This document shows, in pieces, positions 16,759 to 25,102 of a stretch of 34,463 bases of DNA. The DNA is from an uncultured Muribaculaceae bacterium. GTDB lineage: Bacteria; Bacteroidota; Bacteroidia; Bacteroidales; Muribaculaceae. The stretch spans positions 1 through 34,463 of the forward strand of contig CALUNI010000012.1 in NCBI GenBank assembly GCA_944321905.1. Reading direction: 5' to 3'. Both the position numbers and the translations under genes were made by a program. Position 1 is the first letter of the stretch, and every line of letters starts with the position of its first letter. Below the pieces are notes generated by a model. It made no database searches. It worked only from the letters and a program-made list of their open reading frames with translations, and was not told the DNA's origin.

Positions 16759-18423
16759 CTATTCTTTCACGTTAGGCTCTTCAAGTCCCAGACCCTTCTT
16801 GCGGTCAACAACCTTCAGCACGAGGCCGAGAACAAGAGCAGCCACGCCAAGGCAGGCAAGCATCACGAGCGGTGCCGTGTAGTCGTATGAAACGGCAGCT
16901 TCCTCGGCAGTTATCACACCATTTGCAAGGTCAGTAACAAGCTGGGGATTGGTCTGGTCAAGCACCTTGCCTATTAGCAAAGGGAACAACCAAAGGCCAA
17001 TGTTTTGTATCCAGAAAATAAGAGCGTATGCGCTACCAATGATTTTCGCATCGACCAACTTCGGCACACTCGGCCACAGCGATGCAGGCACGAGCGAGAA
17101 ACTTGCGCCAAGCACGAGAATCGTGACGTAGGCCACTATGACACCGCCCACTGCATTGTCGCTAAACGTGGGAAGGATAAATGCAAACGTCAAGTGACAG
17201 AATATGAGCAGCAAAGAACCGAGCACAAGCATCGATGCGGCCTTGCCCTTATGATCCACATAGTTGCCAAGTATCGGCGTTATGCCCACGGCCAACAACG
17301 GGAACACGGCAAACACCGTCTCGGCGCTTTGGCGCATATAACCCATGTAACAGAATACGACAAGCGCAGCCACGGCAAGCGCAAGCATCCCATATCTCAG
17401 TCCGGTCTTTTTCGTAAAGTTGCTTGCAAACGAAGCGGCTGCCACCACAAGCATGATGCAATACTGTATCACAGTCACCGTGTTGGTAGCCCAGAACGAG
17501 TCGGCAGGCACTTCTTCAAACACAAGGTTGCACTGCAGCATGTTCACGGCATACTTCTGGAACGGGAAGATTGCAGAATAATAAAGCACGCACAACAACG
17601 CCACGAGCCAAAATCCGCCACTTTTCAATATCGAACCTATGTCGCTAATCTTAAACGGATCATCCTTCTCTTCGGCTTCGCCGGTCTGCGCATCGAGTTT
17701 CTTGTCCATAAAGAAATACACGATAAACATGATGAGAGCAATCATCAGCAGCACCACGCCAAATGCCACCGAGCGCGACACATCGATGTCGCCGCCAAGG
17801 CGGGCAAACATAGGCGAGAATATCATGCAAGTGGCAACACCCAGTCGCGCAAGAGCCATTTCCGACCCCATGGCAAGAGCCATTTCACGCCCCTTGAACC
17901 ACTTCACTATACCACGCGAAACAGTGATGCCTGCCATTTCGACACCGCACCCGAATATCATAAACCCGATAGCCGAAAACTTGGCCGAAGCCGGCATGCC
18001 TTCATAAAACGGAGATATTCCCAATTCGTCAAAACCGGGAATATAATTAAGGTTGTCGGTAAACCACTGCTCGAGAGCCGTGCCTTGGAACATCTCGGTA
18101 ACGGCATACCAGTTGATTGTGGCACCGACAAGCATAACGGCACCCGACAGCACTGCCGTGAAGCGCACGCCCATCTTGTCGAGGATTATTCCCGCAAAAA
18201 TCAAGAAGAATACAAATACGTTAAGGAAAGTCTCAGAACCCTGCATCGTGCCAAACGCAGTCGAATCCCATCCACGCGTAGATTGCATCAAATCCTTGAT
18301 AGGCGAAAGGATATCCATGAAGATGTAGGAACAGAACATTGCGAAAGCGAGGAACAGCAGTACCGTCCAACGCATCGCCGCCGAATCTCTCAGCGTCGGT
18401 TGATTGATTGTAGTTGATGTCAT
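16759..18423 (-). CDS. Major facilitator superfamily transporter
   Basis: This 554-residue inner-membrane protein has about 12 hydrophobic segments and the MFS inter-helix motif region LDKMGVRFTAVLSG near residues 83-96. The half-way loop (MDKKLDAQTGEAEEKDD) is charged and cytoplasmic, dividing two six-helix halves. A ~45-residue insertion around residues 110-155 (WFTDNLNYIPGF and following) probably faces the periplasm and is longer than in typical MFS proteins. FKGREMALAMGSEMALARLG resembles a cytoplasmic loop of organic-anion or oxalate/formate-type carriers, but the substrate cannot be told. It is a single-gene unit with its own terminator. Co-transcription with neighbours is unlikely. 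Confidence 0.88.
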   Translation of the reverse strand: MTSTTINQPTLRDSAAMRWTVLLFLAFAMFCSYIFMDILSPIKDLMQSTRGWDSTAFGTMQGSETFLNVFVFFLIFAGIILDKMGVRFTAVLSGAVMLVGATINWYAVTEMFQGTALEQWFTDNLNYIPGFDELGISPFYEGMPASAKFSAIGFMIFGCGVEMAGITVSRGIVKWFKGREMALAMGSEMALARLGVATCMIFSPMFARLGGDIDVSRSVAFGVVLLMIALIMFIVYFFMDKKLDAQTGEAEEKDDPFKISDIGSILKSGGFWLVALLCVLYYSAIFPFQKYAVNMLQCNLVFEEVPADSFWATNTVTVIQYCIMLVVAAASFASNFTKKTGLRYGMLALAVAALVVFCYMGYMRQSAETVFAVFPLLAVGITPILGNYVDHKGKAASMLVLGSLLLIFCHLTFAFILPTFSDNAVGGVIVAYVTILVLGASFSLVPASLWPSVPKLVDAKIIGSAYALIFWIQNIGLWLFPLLIGKVLDQTNPQLVTDLANGVITAEEAAVSYDYTAPLVMLACLGVAALVLGLVLKVVDRKKGLGLEEPNVKE

Positions 18424-18473
18424 TTTTGCTTATATTATTTTACATTATTCTCCCTATAATGCTTTTCGACTTG

Positions 18474-18481
18474 CAAAAGTA
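18474..18481 (-). promoter_or_regulatory. Possible -7 box of the MFS gene
   Basis: TACTTTTG on the minus strand matches TAnnTTTG, about 50 bases before the MFS ATG. No TTTG is found at the expected -33 distance, so confidence is limited. No other feature is seen in 18424-18567. Confidence 0.4.
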
Positions 18482-18567
18482 ACCATTTATCCCTCAACTA
18501 CGATACATTCTGCCCAAAAATTGCAAAAAAGCACTGCGACGAGGTTTAAAAATTAAAACACGCCCAA

Positions 18568-19245
18568 TCAGTACTCCCGCTCGCCAAATATGGTGGTGCC
18601 TATGCGCACCATGGTAGAACCCTCGTCAACGGCCATGCGGTAATCGTGGCTCATGCCCATGCTCACGGTATCGAAATACGGGCATTCGGCGAAATGTGAC
18701 GCTTTCAAGCTGTCGAAAGTATTGCGTATGGCTCGGAACTCCCGTCTGATTTCAGACTCGTCATCGGTATTCGTAGCCATTCCCATCACGCCGCAAATAC
18801 GCACGTTTGCAAGGCCGTCAACAGTTCCGCTATCGACAAGCGCACGACACTCGTCGAGGGTAAAGCCATACTTCGTTTCTTCTTGCGCCACATGCAACTG
18901 CAGAAGCACGTCCACCACGCGTCCTATGCGCCCTGCTTCGCCGTCAACGCACCTTAGCAACCGCTCACTGTCAATACTGTGAATCAATGACACGTATGGC
19001 ACTATTTGCCGCACCTTGTTGCTCTGCAAGTGGCCGATAAAGTGCCACTGCACATCGCCGGGCATGGCTGCGTGCTTCGGGCCTATCTCTTGCGCCCGGC
19101 TCTCGCCAAATATACGTTGCCCTGCGTCATAAGCTGCCTGCAATGCTTCGAGCGGGTGGAACTTTGAAACGGCAACGAGCTTCACGCAATCGGGAAGCTC
19201 GTTGTGCAACTTAGTTATATTTTCTTTTATCTGTTCAAGAGTCAT
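18568..19245 (-). CDS. YggS-type pyridoxal-phosphate homeostasis protein
   Basis: This family (YggS/PROSC/PLPBP) binds PLP without known catalysis and keeps vitamin B6 and amino-acid pools balanced. The 225-residue product is a single alanine-racemase-like barrel. The PLP lysine is Lys28 in KLVAVSKFHP. Other conserved blocks are FGESRAQEIGPKH, WHFIGHLQSNKVR, IHSIDSERL, then MGMSHDYRMAV and VRIGTTIFGER at the end. It lies 16 bases after DUF4494 and ends the long run. No obvious terminator follows its stop. Confidence 0.94.
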   Translation of the reverse strand: MTLEQIKENITKLHNELPDCVKLVAVSKFHPLEALQAAYDAGQRIFGESRAQEIGPKHAAMPGDVQWHFIGHLQSNKVRQIVPYVSLIHSIDSERLLRCVDGEAGRIGRVVDVLLQLHVAQEETKYGFTLDECRALVDSGTVDGLANVRICGVMGMATNTDDESEIRREFRAIRNTFDSLKASHFAECPYFDTVSMGMSHDYRMAVDEGSTMVRIGTTIFGEREY

Positions 19246-19261
19246 TTCAGTCTTCCCCTTT

Positions 19262-19732
19262 CTACTTGCTATCTATCGGTTTCTCTGCCGCAGCTTTCTT
19301 TCCGCTCAAGTCGGCAGGGAACACATCCATAAGCGAGGTCTCTGCAATCGACGCAATTTCAAAGTCGGCAAGAGTTCCTTTCATCCCTTCCATGAAATTG
19401 TCGAGTGCTACTTTAAATTCGCTTGCCTGCACGAGCATAAACGATGCGGTTTTTTTCTCTACCGCAGTCTTCTCGTCGATGGTAATGAAATTGGTTTTAA
19501 CTTTATACCATTTGTCGCCGGTAGCGTCATAGAATATGTCGCTTATTTTTTCCCTCTTCACCGCCGACACCGTGAACTCGCCCGAAATGTAAGGCGACAT
19601 TTCTTCGGTGATGCGGGCTTCGGCCTCGGTAAACGACAATGCGTCAACCAAGTAGTTCTCTGTTACAGTCTTTTGCAATCCTGTCTCAAGGATTTTGCTA
19701 TATCTGATTTTACATTCAAACCAATTTGCCAT
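19262..19732 (-). CDS. DUF4494 family protein
   Basis: The 156-residue product opens WFECKIRYSKI, the start seen in the Bacteroidetes-specific DUF4494 family. It continues with VTENYLVDALSFTEAEARITEEM and WYKVKTNFITIDEK. The first ~105 residues form the compact domain. The remainder is a helical linker and Lys/Ala-rich tail. It is cytosolic by sequence. Function is unknown. In other Bacteroidales it is often near a YggS-type gene, as here, but that is from memory. Confidence 0.85.
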   Translation of the reverse strand: MANWFECKIRYSKILETGLQKTVTENYLVDALSFTEAEARITEEMSPYISGEFTVSAVKREKISDIFYDATGDKWYKVKTNFITIDEKTAVEKKTASFMLVQASEFKVALDNFMEGMKGTLADFEIASIAETSLMDVFPADLSGKKAAAEKPIDSK

Positions 19733-19792
19733 AACTTAAAAAAATCATTACTTCGTTAATACTCAAATTTCTTTCCTATTCAAAAGCGGTTG

Positions 19793-19800
19793 CAAAATTA
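19793..19800 (-). promoter_or_regulatory. Possible -7 box upstream of DUF4494
   Basis: TAATTTTG on the minus strand matches the -7 consensus and lies about 60 bases before the DUF4494 ATG. A TTTG occurs at 19828-19825, 24 bases away, too far for a normal -33. The rest of 19733-19891 shows no convincing gene. Confidence 0.4.
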
Positions 19801-19891
19801 GAAAAATTCTCCATTAAAACCGAACAAATCTGCACGTAATGAACACCGACTTGCTCTTCGGATGCCGCCTTGCGGAAAAAATCATTAAAGC

Positions 19892-20020
19892 TCAAAACCA
19901 AATGGCCGATATAACGTATGCCGCTATAAGCAATAATACCAGAATCAGCATTACAGTCCAAAAGTTCCACAAAAACCTCCAGAACCTGGCAACATATATA
20001 TCACAGTTTTCACACGCCAT
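19892..20020 (-). CDS. Very small membrane protein, 42 residues
   Basis: The ATG at 20020 opens a 42-residue frame ending with TGA at 19892-19894, only 12 bases after the stop of the upstream TPR gene. It starts MACENC, with Cys3 and Cys6 forming a CxxC. A Trp/Arg/Phe-rich stretch (ARFWRFLWNFW) follows, then one hydrophobic segment (MLILVLLLIAAYVISAIWF) that reaches the C-terminus. The pattern is a single-pass or tail-anchored inner-membrane peptide. I know no family for it. Position, clean hydrophobicity and interfacial tryptophans support a real gene; short length is the main doubt. The CxxC could bind metal or a thiol partner, which is inference. Confidence 0.55.
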   Translation of the reverse strand: MACENCDIYVARFWRFLWNFWTVMLILVLLLIAAYVISAIWF

Positions 20021-20032
20021 GGCATCTCACGC

Positions 20033-21625
20033 TTACTCAAACAAAGATTTGCGCGCCTCGACCGCCTCTTTGAAAGATTCGAGATGACGAACAGGCTCAA
20101 GCGACTTTAGCGGAGACTCGTTAACCATCACGTCATACCGGCTTCCGTAACCGAGAGTCAATGCTTTGGTCAGATAATCTATCGACTTATCGTAGTTGCC
20201 ACATTGCGCCATCAATACCGCTGCCGTAAAATAAGCTGCACCGCCGGCCTTTGTTTCCGATTCGATTATATCATCGCACCATTTGGCAGCTTCTGCATCC
20301 CTGCCAAGCTCATGAAGAGCAAAGCCCCTAACCAACTCGTTTCCGTCGCCGGTAAGCAATATTTCGTTGAAATCGTTCTTGGCTGCATTGGCATCGTTCA
20401 AACAATTCTTTTGCAGCCAACCGCGCATATACCTGGCACGCGCCCACGAGGCATTAAGCATCACAAGCTCGTTAAGCCCTTGCAATGCAGTGCGATACTC
20501 GCCTGCATCCACGTCGAGCATAGCTTTTTGATATATAAGCTCCATGTCATTGGCATCGACCGTCATACCCACTTTTATGGCGTTATAAGCCTCTGCAACA
20601 TTATCCATTGCACTAAGTATCTGCGATTTAAGCACATAATAGCGAGTCATTCCGCCTTCCATGTCGATGGCCGTGTTGACGTACCTTATAGCCTCGTCAT
20701 AACGGCACAAGTTGTATGCAGCCTCGGCCGCATCGTAATAAATGCCGTGATATTCATAAAGCTTTTTTGAAATAATTTCTTGCAGGGTCCTCAACCCGTC
20801 GGCATAATGGAAATGGCCTATCTGCACCGACGATTTTATATAATAAAACATGCCCGACTCGGGCGCACTGCTTATGGTAGCGTCAAGCTCGGCAACCACG
20901 TCGCTATAAGCTACATCCGACAGCCTCATCAGCCTCGGTATGGCATCGCTCCGGCCGTCTGAAATGCTCAGTGCCATAATTAGGTCTTGTGCAGCCTGCC
21001 GGTTACGCCCTAACATGTGCATCACCTCGGCACGGCCTATATAAACGGCATCTTCGGCCGGATACAACTCTACCGCACGGTTGGCATAATCTTCAGCCTG
21101 ACCTATATTGTTCAGCTTGACCTCGGTGCGGGCAAGCCCCAATATGGCCGCGTAATTGATGTTGTTGCGCCTATATAACGACATGTAGCAGTTGCGGGCA
21201 TTTGTATAATCTTCTGAAGCATAATACGCATCGGCAAGCATCGACAGAACCACGCCCGACGATGGATCCAACTTGTTGGCTTCCTGCAAGTCGGCCACAG
21301 CCTGCGCATACTTACCCGTGATGTTGTAAATCCTTGCTCGCAGGATATATTCATCGACAAGCGTAGCCATGTCGTCGCGCGTTGTGACCCTGAGCGCGGC
21401 ATTCACGTCATCAAGGGCTTTCTGGTAATCCTTGTTTAAGAAATACTGGTGCGCACGGCTGTAAAGGACAGCATAGTCGTTTGGATTCTTCTTCAACTCG
21501 TCGGCATATACCTGCATCACGGCATCCATGATTTTTTGCTGCGAGTTTTCTTGAGCCTTAGCCGTCACACTCGCAGATAGCATCGCACAACATAAAAGCG
21601 ACACTTTGACAATCGTTCTAACCAT
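20033..21625 (-). CDS. Secreted TPR repeat protein
   Basis: The 530-residue product has a signal peptide (MVRTIVKVSLLCCAMLSASVTAKAQ), so it is periplasmic or surface-associated. The rest is a near-continuous tetratricopeptide array. Clear repeat units include YSRAHQYFLNKDYQKALDDVNAAL, ARIYNITGKYAQAVADLQEANKL, AEDYANRAVELYP and later YNLCRYDEAIRYVNTAIDMEGG. TPR scaffolds bind other proteins; no catalytic motif is visible. It lies 6 bases downstream of kdsA in the same direction and is followed by the 42-residue membrane protein, suggesting an envelope-linked operon. Partner and function are unknown. Confidence 0.86.
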   Translation of the reverse strand: MVRTIVKVSLLCCAMLSASVTAKAQENSQQKIMDAVMQVYADELKKNPNDYAVLYSRAHQYFLNKDYQKALDDVNAALRVTTRDDMATLVDEYILRARIYNITGKYAQAVADLQEANKLDPSSGVVLSMLADAYYASEDYTNARNCYMSLYRRNNINYAAILGLARTEVKLNNIGQAEDYANRAVELYPAEDAVYIGRAEVMHMLGRNRQAAQDLIMALSISDGRSDAIPRLMRLSDVAYSDVVAELDATISSAPESGMFYYIKSSVQIGHFHYADGLRTLQEIISKKLYEYHGIYYDAAEAAYNLCRYDEAIRYVNTAIDMEGGMTRYYVLKSQILSAMDNVAEAYNAIKVGMTVDANDMELIYQKAMLDVDAGEYRTALQGLNELVMLNASWARARYMRGWLQKNCLNDANAAKNDFNEILLTGDGNELVRGFALHELGRDAEAAKWCDDIIESETKAGGAAYFTAAVLMAQCGNYDKSIDYLTKALTLGYGSRYDVMVNESPLKSLEPVRHLESFKEAVEARKSLFE

Positions 21626-21631
21626 ATTGCC

Positions 21632-22450
21632 TTACTTTTTGTCAATTTTGTTTATGGTCATTCTTATCTCGGTCAACCGTTCAAGCAGTCCGTCAATCAA
21701 GTCGAGTCGCAGCATATTGGCTCCGTCGCTCTTTGCCACTTCGGGATTCTGATGGGTTTCAATAAACAACCCATCGGCACCGGCGGCTATTGCTGCCCTT
21801 GCCATTGGTTCTATCAAATGTGGCAACCCACCTGTCACGCCCTTAGGCTGGTTGGGCTGCTGAAGCGAGTGCGTGGCATCATATATTACCGGACAGCCTG
21901 TTTCTTTCATTGCCGGGAATCCTCTAAAGTCAACGACAAGGTCGTAGTAACCGAACGTTGTTCCACGCTCTGTTACCGCAACTTCGTCATTACCTGCATC
22001 GCGCACCTTTTGCACGGCAAACGACATGGCCTCGGGAGAAAGGAACTGTCCTTTCTTGATATTAACCATCTTGCCTGTGCGAGCTGCCGCAACGAGCAAA
22101 TCGGTCTGGCGGCACAGGAATGCTGGAATCTGCAGCACGTCAACATATCGTGCAGCCAATGCAGCTTCTTCCACACTGTGAATGTCTGTAACAACCGGCA
22201 CGCCATAAGTTTCGCGCACCTTCTGCAATATTTCAAGCGCACGTATGTCGCCTATGCCGGTAAACGAGTCAAGGCGGGAACGATTGGCTTTACGATAACT
22301 GCCTTTAAACACATAAGGTATGCCCAATCGTCGGGCAACTGCCGATACATGGTCGGCTATCTCCAAAGCCATCTCCTCTCCTTCAATGACACAAGGCCCT
22401 GCAAGCAGGAAAAAATTGCCCGCAGGCGAAGACATTAATTCTTTTATCAT
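21632..22450 (-). CDS. kdsA: 3-deoxy-8-phosphooctulonate (KDO-8-P) synthase
   Basis: KdsA joins phosphoenolpyruvate and arabinose-5-phosphate to KDO-8-phosphate for LPS inner core. The 272-residue length is normal. Family motifs are FLLAGPCVIEGEEMALEIAD near the start, then FKGSYRKANRSR with its PEP-binding Lys/Arg, and PVVTDIHSVEEA. Others are NIKKGQFLSPEAM, VTERGTTFGYYDLVVDFR and YDATHSLQQP. It lies 20 bases after rsmE and 6 bases before the TPR gene. Identity is secure. Confidence 0.97.
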   Translation of the reverse strand: MIKELMSSPAGNFFLLAGPCVIEGEEMALEIADHVSAVARRLGIPYVFKGSYRKANRSRLDSFTGIGDIRALEILQKVRETYGVPVVTDIHSVEEAALAARYVDVLQIPAFLCRQTDLLVAAARTGKMVNIKKGQFLSPEAMSFAVQKVRDAGNDEVAVTERGTTFGYYDLVVDFRGFPAMKETGCPVIYDATHSLQQPNQPKGVTGGLPHLIEPMARAAIAAGADGLFIETHQNPEVAKSDGANMLRLDLIDGLLERLTEIRMTINKIDKK

Positions 22451-22470
22451 TTACTTTTCAATATAGTTTT

Positions 22471-23178
22471 TTATTTTTGTTTCAATGCGTGGCACGCCGC
22501 CACCGCATACATCGCAGCCGTCTCGGTACGCAGCCGGCTCTCGCCAAACGTTACAGGCACGAAACCCGCCTTGACGGCAGCCTCGACCTCCTCGGGACTG
22601 AAATCGCCTTCCGGCCCTATCATGACCACCACGTCCTCATTAGGGCTGTAACAAGACTCAAATTGCCTGCGCTCTGTCTCGGCATCGCAATATGCTATAT
22701 AACGTTGGCGGGGAAGCGACGCGTCGGCAACAAACGACAGCAACGGAGTCATCTCGTCGAGACGGGGCAAAACCGCCTTCAACGATTGCTTCATGGCCGA
22801 CACGAGAATCTTATTGATTCGCTCGGCCTTCATCTCCTTGCGCTCGGAATGCCTGCACAGAAGCGGCACAATCCTGTCAACGCCCATCTCGGTTGCTTTC
22901 TCGGCAAGCCACTCCATGCGGTCCATGTTCTTGGTCGGAGCAACGGCTATCGTTATGGCTCCTCGCCAATGATTCGGCACAAGACTGCAGCCAACTATCT
23001 CTACCCCGCATTTTTTGCTGTGAGCCAACGAGATGCGGCAGTCATACAATCTGCCCGTGCCATCCACCACTTCTATGGCATCCCCCTCCGACAACCTCAA
23101 CACACGCACGGCATGTGCCGACTCTGCCTCGGGAAGCACAAGCGACGATGCTATATCTGGAGCAAAAAACCTATGCAT
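22471..23178 (-). CDS. rsmE: 16S rRNA m3U1498 methyltransferase
   Basis: RsmE methylates N3 of U1498 in 16S rRNA using S-adenosylmethionine. From the ATG at 23178 the product is 235 residues (MHRFFAPD). The TTG two codons upstream is less likely. The N-terminal PUA-like region has HAVRVLRLSEGD. The C-terminal SPOUT knot has VVVMIGPEGDFSPEEVEAA and FGESRLRTETAAMYAV, the SAM-binding loops. ERMEWLAEKATEMGVDRIVPLL-like family context is present as DRMEWLAEKATEMGVDRI. It follows the nucleoside permease gene by 12 bases. Confidence 0.95.
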   Translation of the reverse strand: MHRFFAPDIASSLVLPEAESAHAVRVLRLSEGDAIEVVDGTGRLYDCRISLAHSKKCGVEIVGCSLVPNHWRGAITIAVAPTKNMDRMEWLAEKATEMGVDRIVPLLCRHSERKEMKAERINKILVSAMKQSLKAVLPRLDEMTPLLSFVADASLPRQRYIAYCDAETERRQFESCYSPNEDVVVMIGPEGDFSPEEVEAAVKAGFVPVTFGESRLRTETAAMYAVAACHALKQK

Positions 23179-23190
23179 AATCAAAAAATA

Positions 23191-24468
23191 TCAATCTTTC
23201 CTAAGAGCAGCATGCTGTTTATCATTCTTGAATATAAACATGAACAACACTGCCACCACGAGTGCATACAGTGCAAAAAGCAACCACGAGGCACTCCACC
23301 CTTCGAGTTGCATATGTATGTCGCTCTGCGAATACACAAAATGGTCGATAACAGCTTGTGCCGACAATGTTCCTATCGTCGCGCCGATGCCGTTAGTCAT
23401 CACCATGAACAGTCCTTGCGCACTTGAGCGTATCGACTCGTCGGTCTCCTTGTCAACAAACAAAGCCCCCGACACATTAAAGAAATCGAACGCTACGCCA
23501 TACACAATCATCGACAAGATAAACATCCACACTCCGCTGCCCGGGTCGCCAAGCCCGAAAAGCCCGAACCGTAAGACCCATGCAAACATGGCGATAAGCA
23601 TAACCACTTTTATGCCAAACCGCTTCAAGAAGAATGGAATGAGCAATATGCACAACGTCTCGCTCATCTGCGACAATGAAATAAGCGCGTTGGCATGGTT
23701 GGCACCGAATGTATTGGCAAATTCTTCAATATCCTTAAACGTCGTTATAAACGGGTTGGCATATCCGTTGGTTATCTGCAACGACACGCCAAGCAGCATG
23801 CTGAAAATAAAGAAAATTGCCATGCGCTTATTCTTAAACAACGTAAACGCCTTAAGACCGAGAGCTTCAACCAAACCGCCCTTGTGTCCCCCCTTGCTCA
23901 CAGGGCAACCGGGCAACGTGAGTGCATACGCACTCAAAACTATACTGAGCGCAGCCGACACAAAGAACTGGGAATATGTATATTGAAATCCTGTGACATC
24001 CACAAACAGCATCGAGCAAATGAAGCCTATGGTACCGAAAATCCGTATTGGCGGAAAATCCTTCACCGTGTCGAGACCGGCCTTTGACAAGCCGGTAAAA
24101 GCAACCGAATTCGACAACCCGATAGTGGGCATGAAAAAAGCCACGCTTACCGTATATAGCGTAAACAATATGCCAAAATCTACATCGCTGCCGGCTGCCA
24201 TGCCATACCATCCGGCGGCACCCATCGACACGCCGGCAATCAAATGGCAAAGGCTCAGCACCTTTTGCGCCGGCATCAAGCGGTCGGCCATAATCCCTAT
24301 CAAGGCAGGCATGAACAATGAAACAATGCCCTGTATTGCATAAAACAGGCCGATACTCCCGGCAAGGTCAACACTTACGAGATAACTGCCCATCGATGTA
24401 AGATACGCTCCCCAAACGGCAAATTCGAGGAAGTTCATGAGTATCAGTCTTATCTTCAACTTCAACAT
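23191..24468 (-). CDS. Nucleoside permease, NupG/XapB-like MFS
   Basis: This 425-residue inner-membrane protein has about 12 hydrophobic segments. It matches the nucleoside:H+ symporter branch of MFS rather than general sugar porters. Supporting pieces are MNFLEFAVWGAYLTSMGSYL at the N-terminus, FMPALIGIMADRLMPAQKVL, and PPIRIFGTIGFICSML, all in NupG-like order. The end carries a short charged cytoplasmic tail (NDKQHAALRKD). It would import nucleosides for salvage. It lies 29 bases after the DUF151 gene and 12 bases before rsmE. Confidence 0.87.
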   Translation of the reverse strand: MLKLKIRLILMNFLEFAVWGAYLTSMGSYLVSVDLAGSIGLFYAIQGIVSLFMPALIGIMADRLMPAQKVLSLCHLIAGVSMGAAGWYGMAAGSDVDFGILFTLYTVSVAFFMPTIGLSNSVAFTGLSKAGLDTVKDFPPIRIFGTIGFICSMLFVDVTGFQYTYSQFFVSAALSIVLSAYALTLPGCPVSKGGHKGGLVEALGLKAFTLFKNKRMAIFFIFSMLLGVSLQITNGYANPFITTFKDIEEFANTFGANHANALISLSQMSETLCILLIPFFLKRFGIKVVMLIAMFAWVLRFGLFGLGDPGSGVWMFILSMIVYGVAFDFFNVSGALFVDKETDESIRSSAQGLFMVMTNGIGATIGTLSAQAVIDHFVYSQSDIHMQLEGWSASWLLFALYALVVAVLFMFIFKNDKQHAALRKD

Positions 24469-24497
24469 ATAATATCGTTTTTAGGTTTATGTTTGCT

Positions 24498-25091
24498 CTA
24501 TCGCTCAGCCTTCTTCTTGTCGATGGCTTTCTTTATCTCGGCCGCAGTTTCATATTCTTCGTGTTCGACACACACCTGCAGCATTCTTTCCAATTTTTCT
24601 ATCGAACAGTTCTGGTAGCCGTTTTCGGCATCGGCCACTTCGGCTTGTCCTTCATCGCCTGCCGATTCTTGCTCTTTCTGCTCGCCTATTATGAAACCGG
24701 TCTTTTCCATTATCTCGCGGGTGGTATATATGGGCGCATTGGTGCGCAAAGCAAGAGCTATGGCATCGGATGTGCGTGAGTCAAGCACTACTTCCCTCGA
24801 ATCATCGACAAATTTAAGTTCCGACATGAAAACGCCTTCGTCAAACTTGCTTATAAACACCTCTTCAAGCTGAATGCCAAAGGCATGAGCCAGGCTCACA
24901 AACAGGTCGTGAGGCATAGGGCGCGGAGGTATTATATTTTCAAGCCGCACCGCTATTGCCTGGGCCTCGGCTATGCCCACCACAATCGGAATGCGGTATG
25001 GCCCGTCGGCTTCGGCCAACACAAGCGCATATGCGCCCTGCTGCACCTGACTATAGGTTATGCCCATCACTTTTAATTCCACGCGTTCCAT
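24498..25091 (-). CDS. DUF151 bifunctional-nuclease-like protein with UVR-type tail
   Basis: The ATG at 25091 gives 197 residues. The N-terminal ~140 residues match the DUF151 (BFN) fold: VELKVMGITYSQVQQGAYALVLAE, RIPIVVGIAEAQAIAVRLE, PRPMPHDLFVSL, then VVLDSRTSDAIALALRTNAPIY. Plant members are reported to have nuclease activity; bacterial roles are unclear. After an acidic linker (EQKEQESAGDEGQAE) the last ~35 residues (LERMLQVCVEHEEYETAAEI) look like a UVR motif, a helical hairpin used for protein contacts in UvrB/UvrC-type proteins. A longer frame to 25148 starts inside the preceding gene region and is rejected. It is 11 bases from mnmA. Confidence 0.88.
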   Translation of the reverse strand: MERVELKVMGITYSQVQQGAYALVLAEADGPYRIPIVVGIAEAQAIAVRLENIIPPRPMPHDLFVSLAHAFGIQLEEVFISKFDEGVFMSELKFVDDSREVVLDSRTSDAIALALRTNAPIYTTREIMEKTGFIIGEQKEQESAGDEGQAEVADAENGYQNCSIEKLERMLQVCVEHEEYETAAEIKKAIDKKKAER

Positions 25092-25102
25092 ATTCCTCTC
25101 CT

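Noticed and set aside
17005..18417. 470-residue plus-strand open frame
   Set aside because: It is antisense to the MFS gene. Its composition is extremely rich in His, Arg and Lys with no fold motif, as expected from a mirrored membrane protein.
19776..19970. 64-residue minus-strand frame upstream of DUF4494
   Set aside because: It overlaps the 42-residue membrane protein in another frame, lacks a hydrophobic or domain pattern, and contains the likely DUF4494 promoter.
19839..20087. 82-residue plus-strand frame
   Set aside because: It runs antisense to the end of the TPR gene and the small membrane protein, with no motif.
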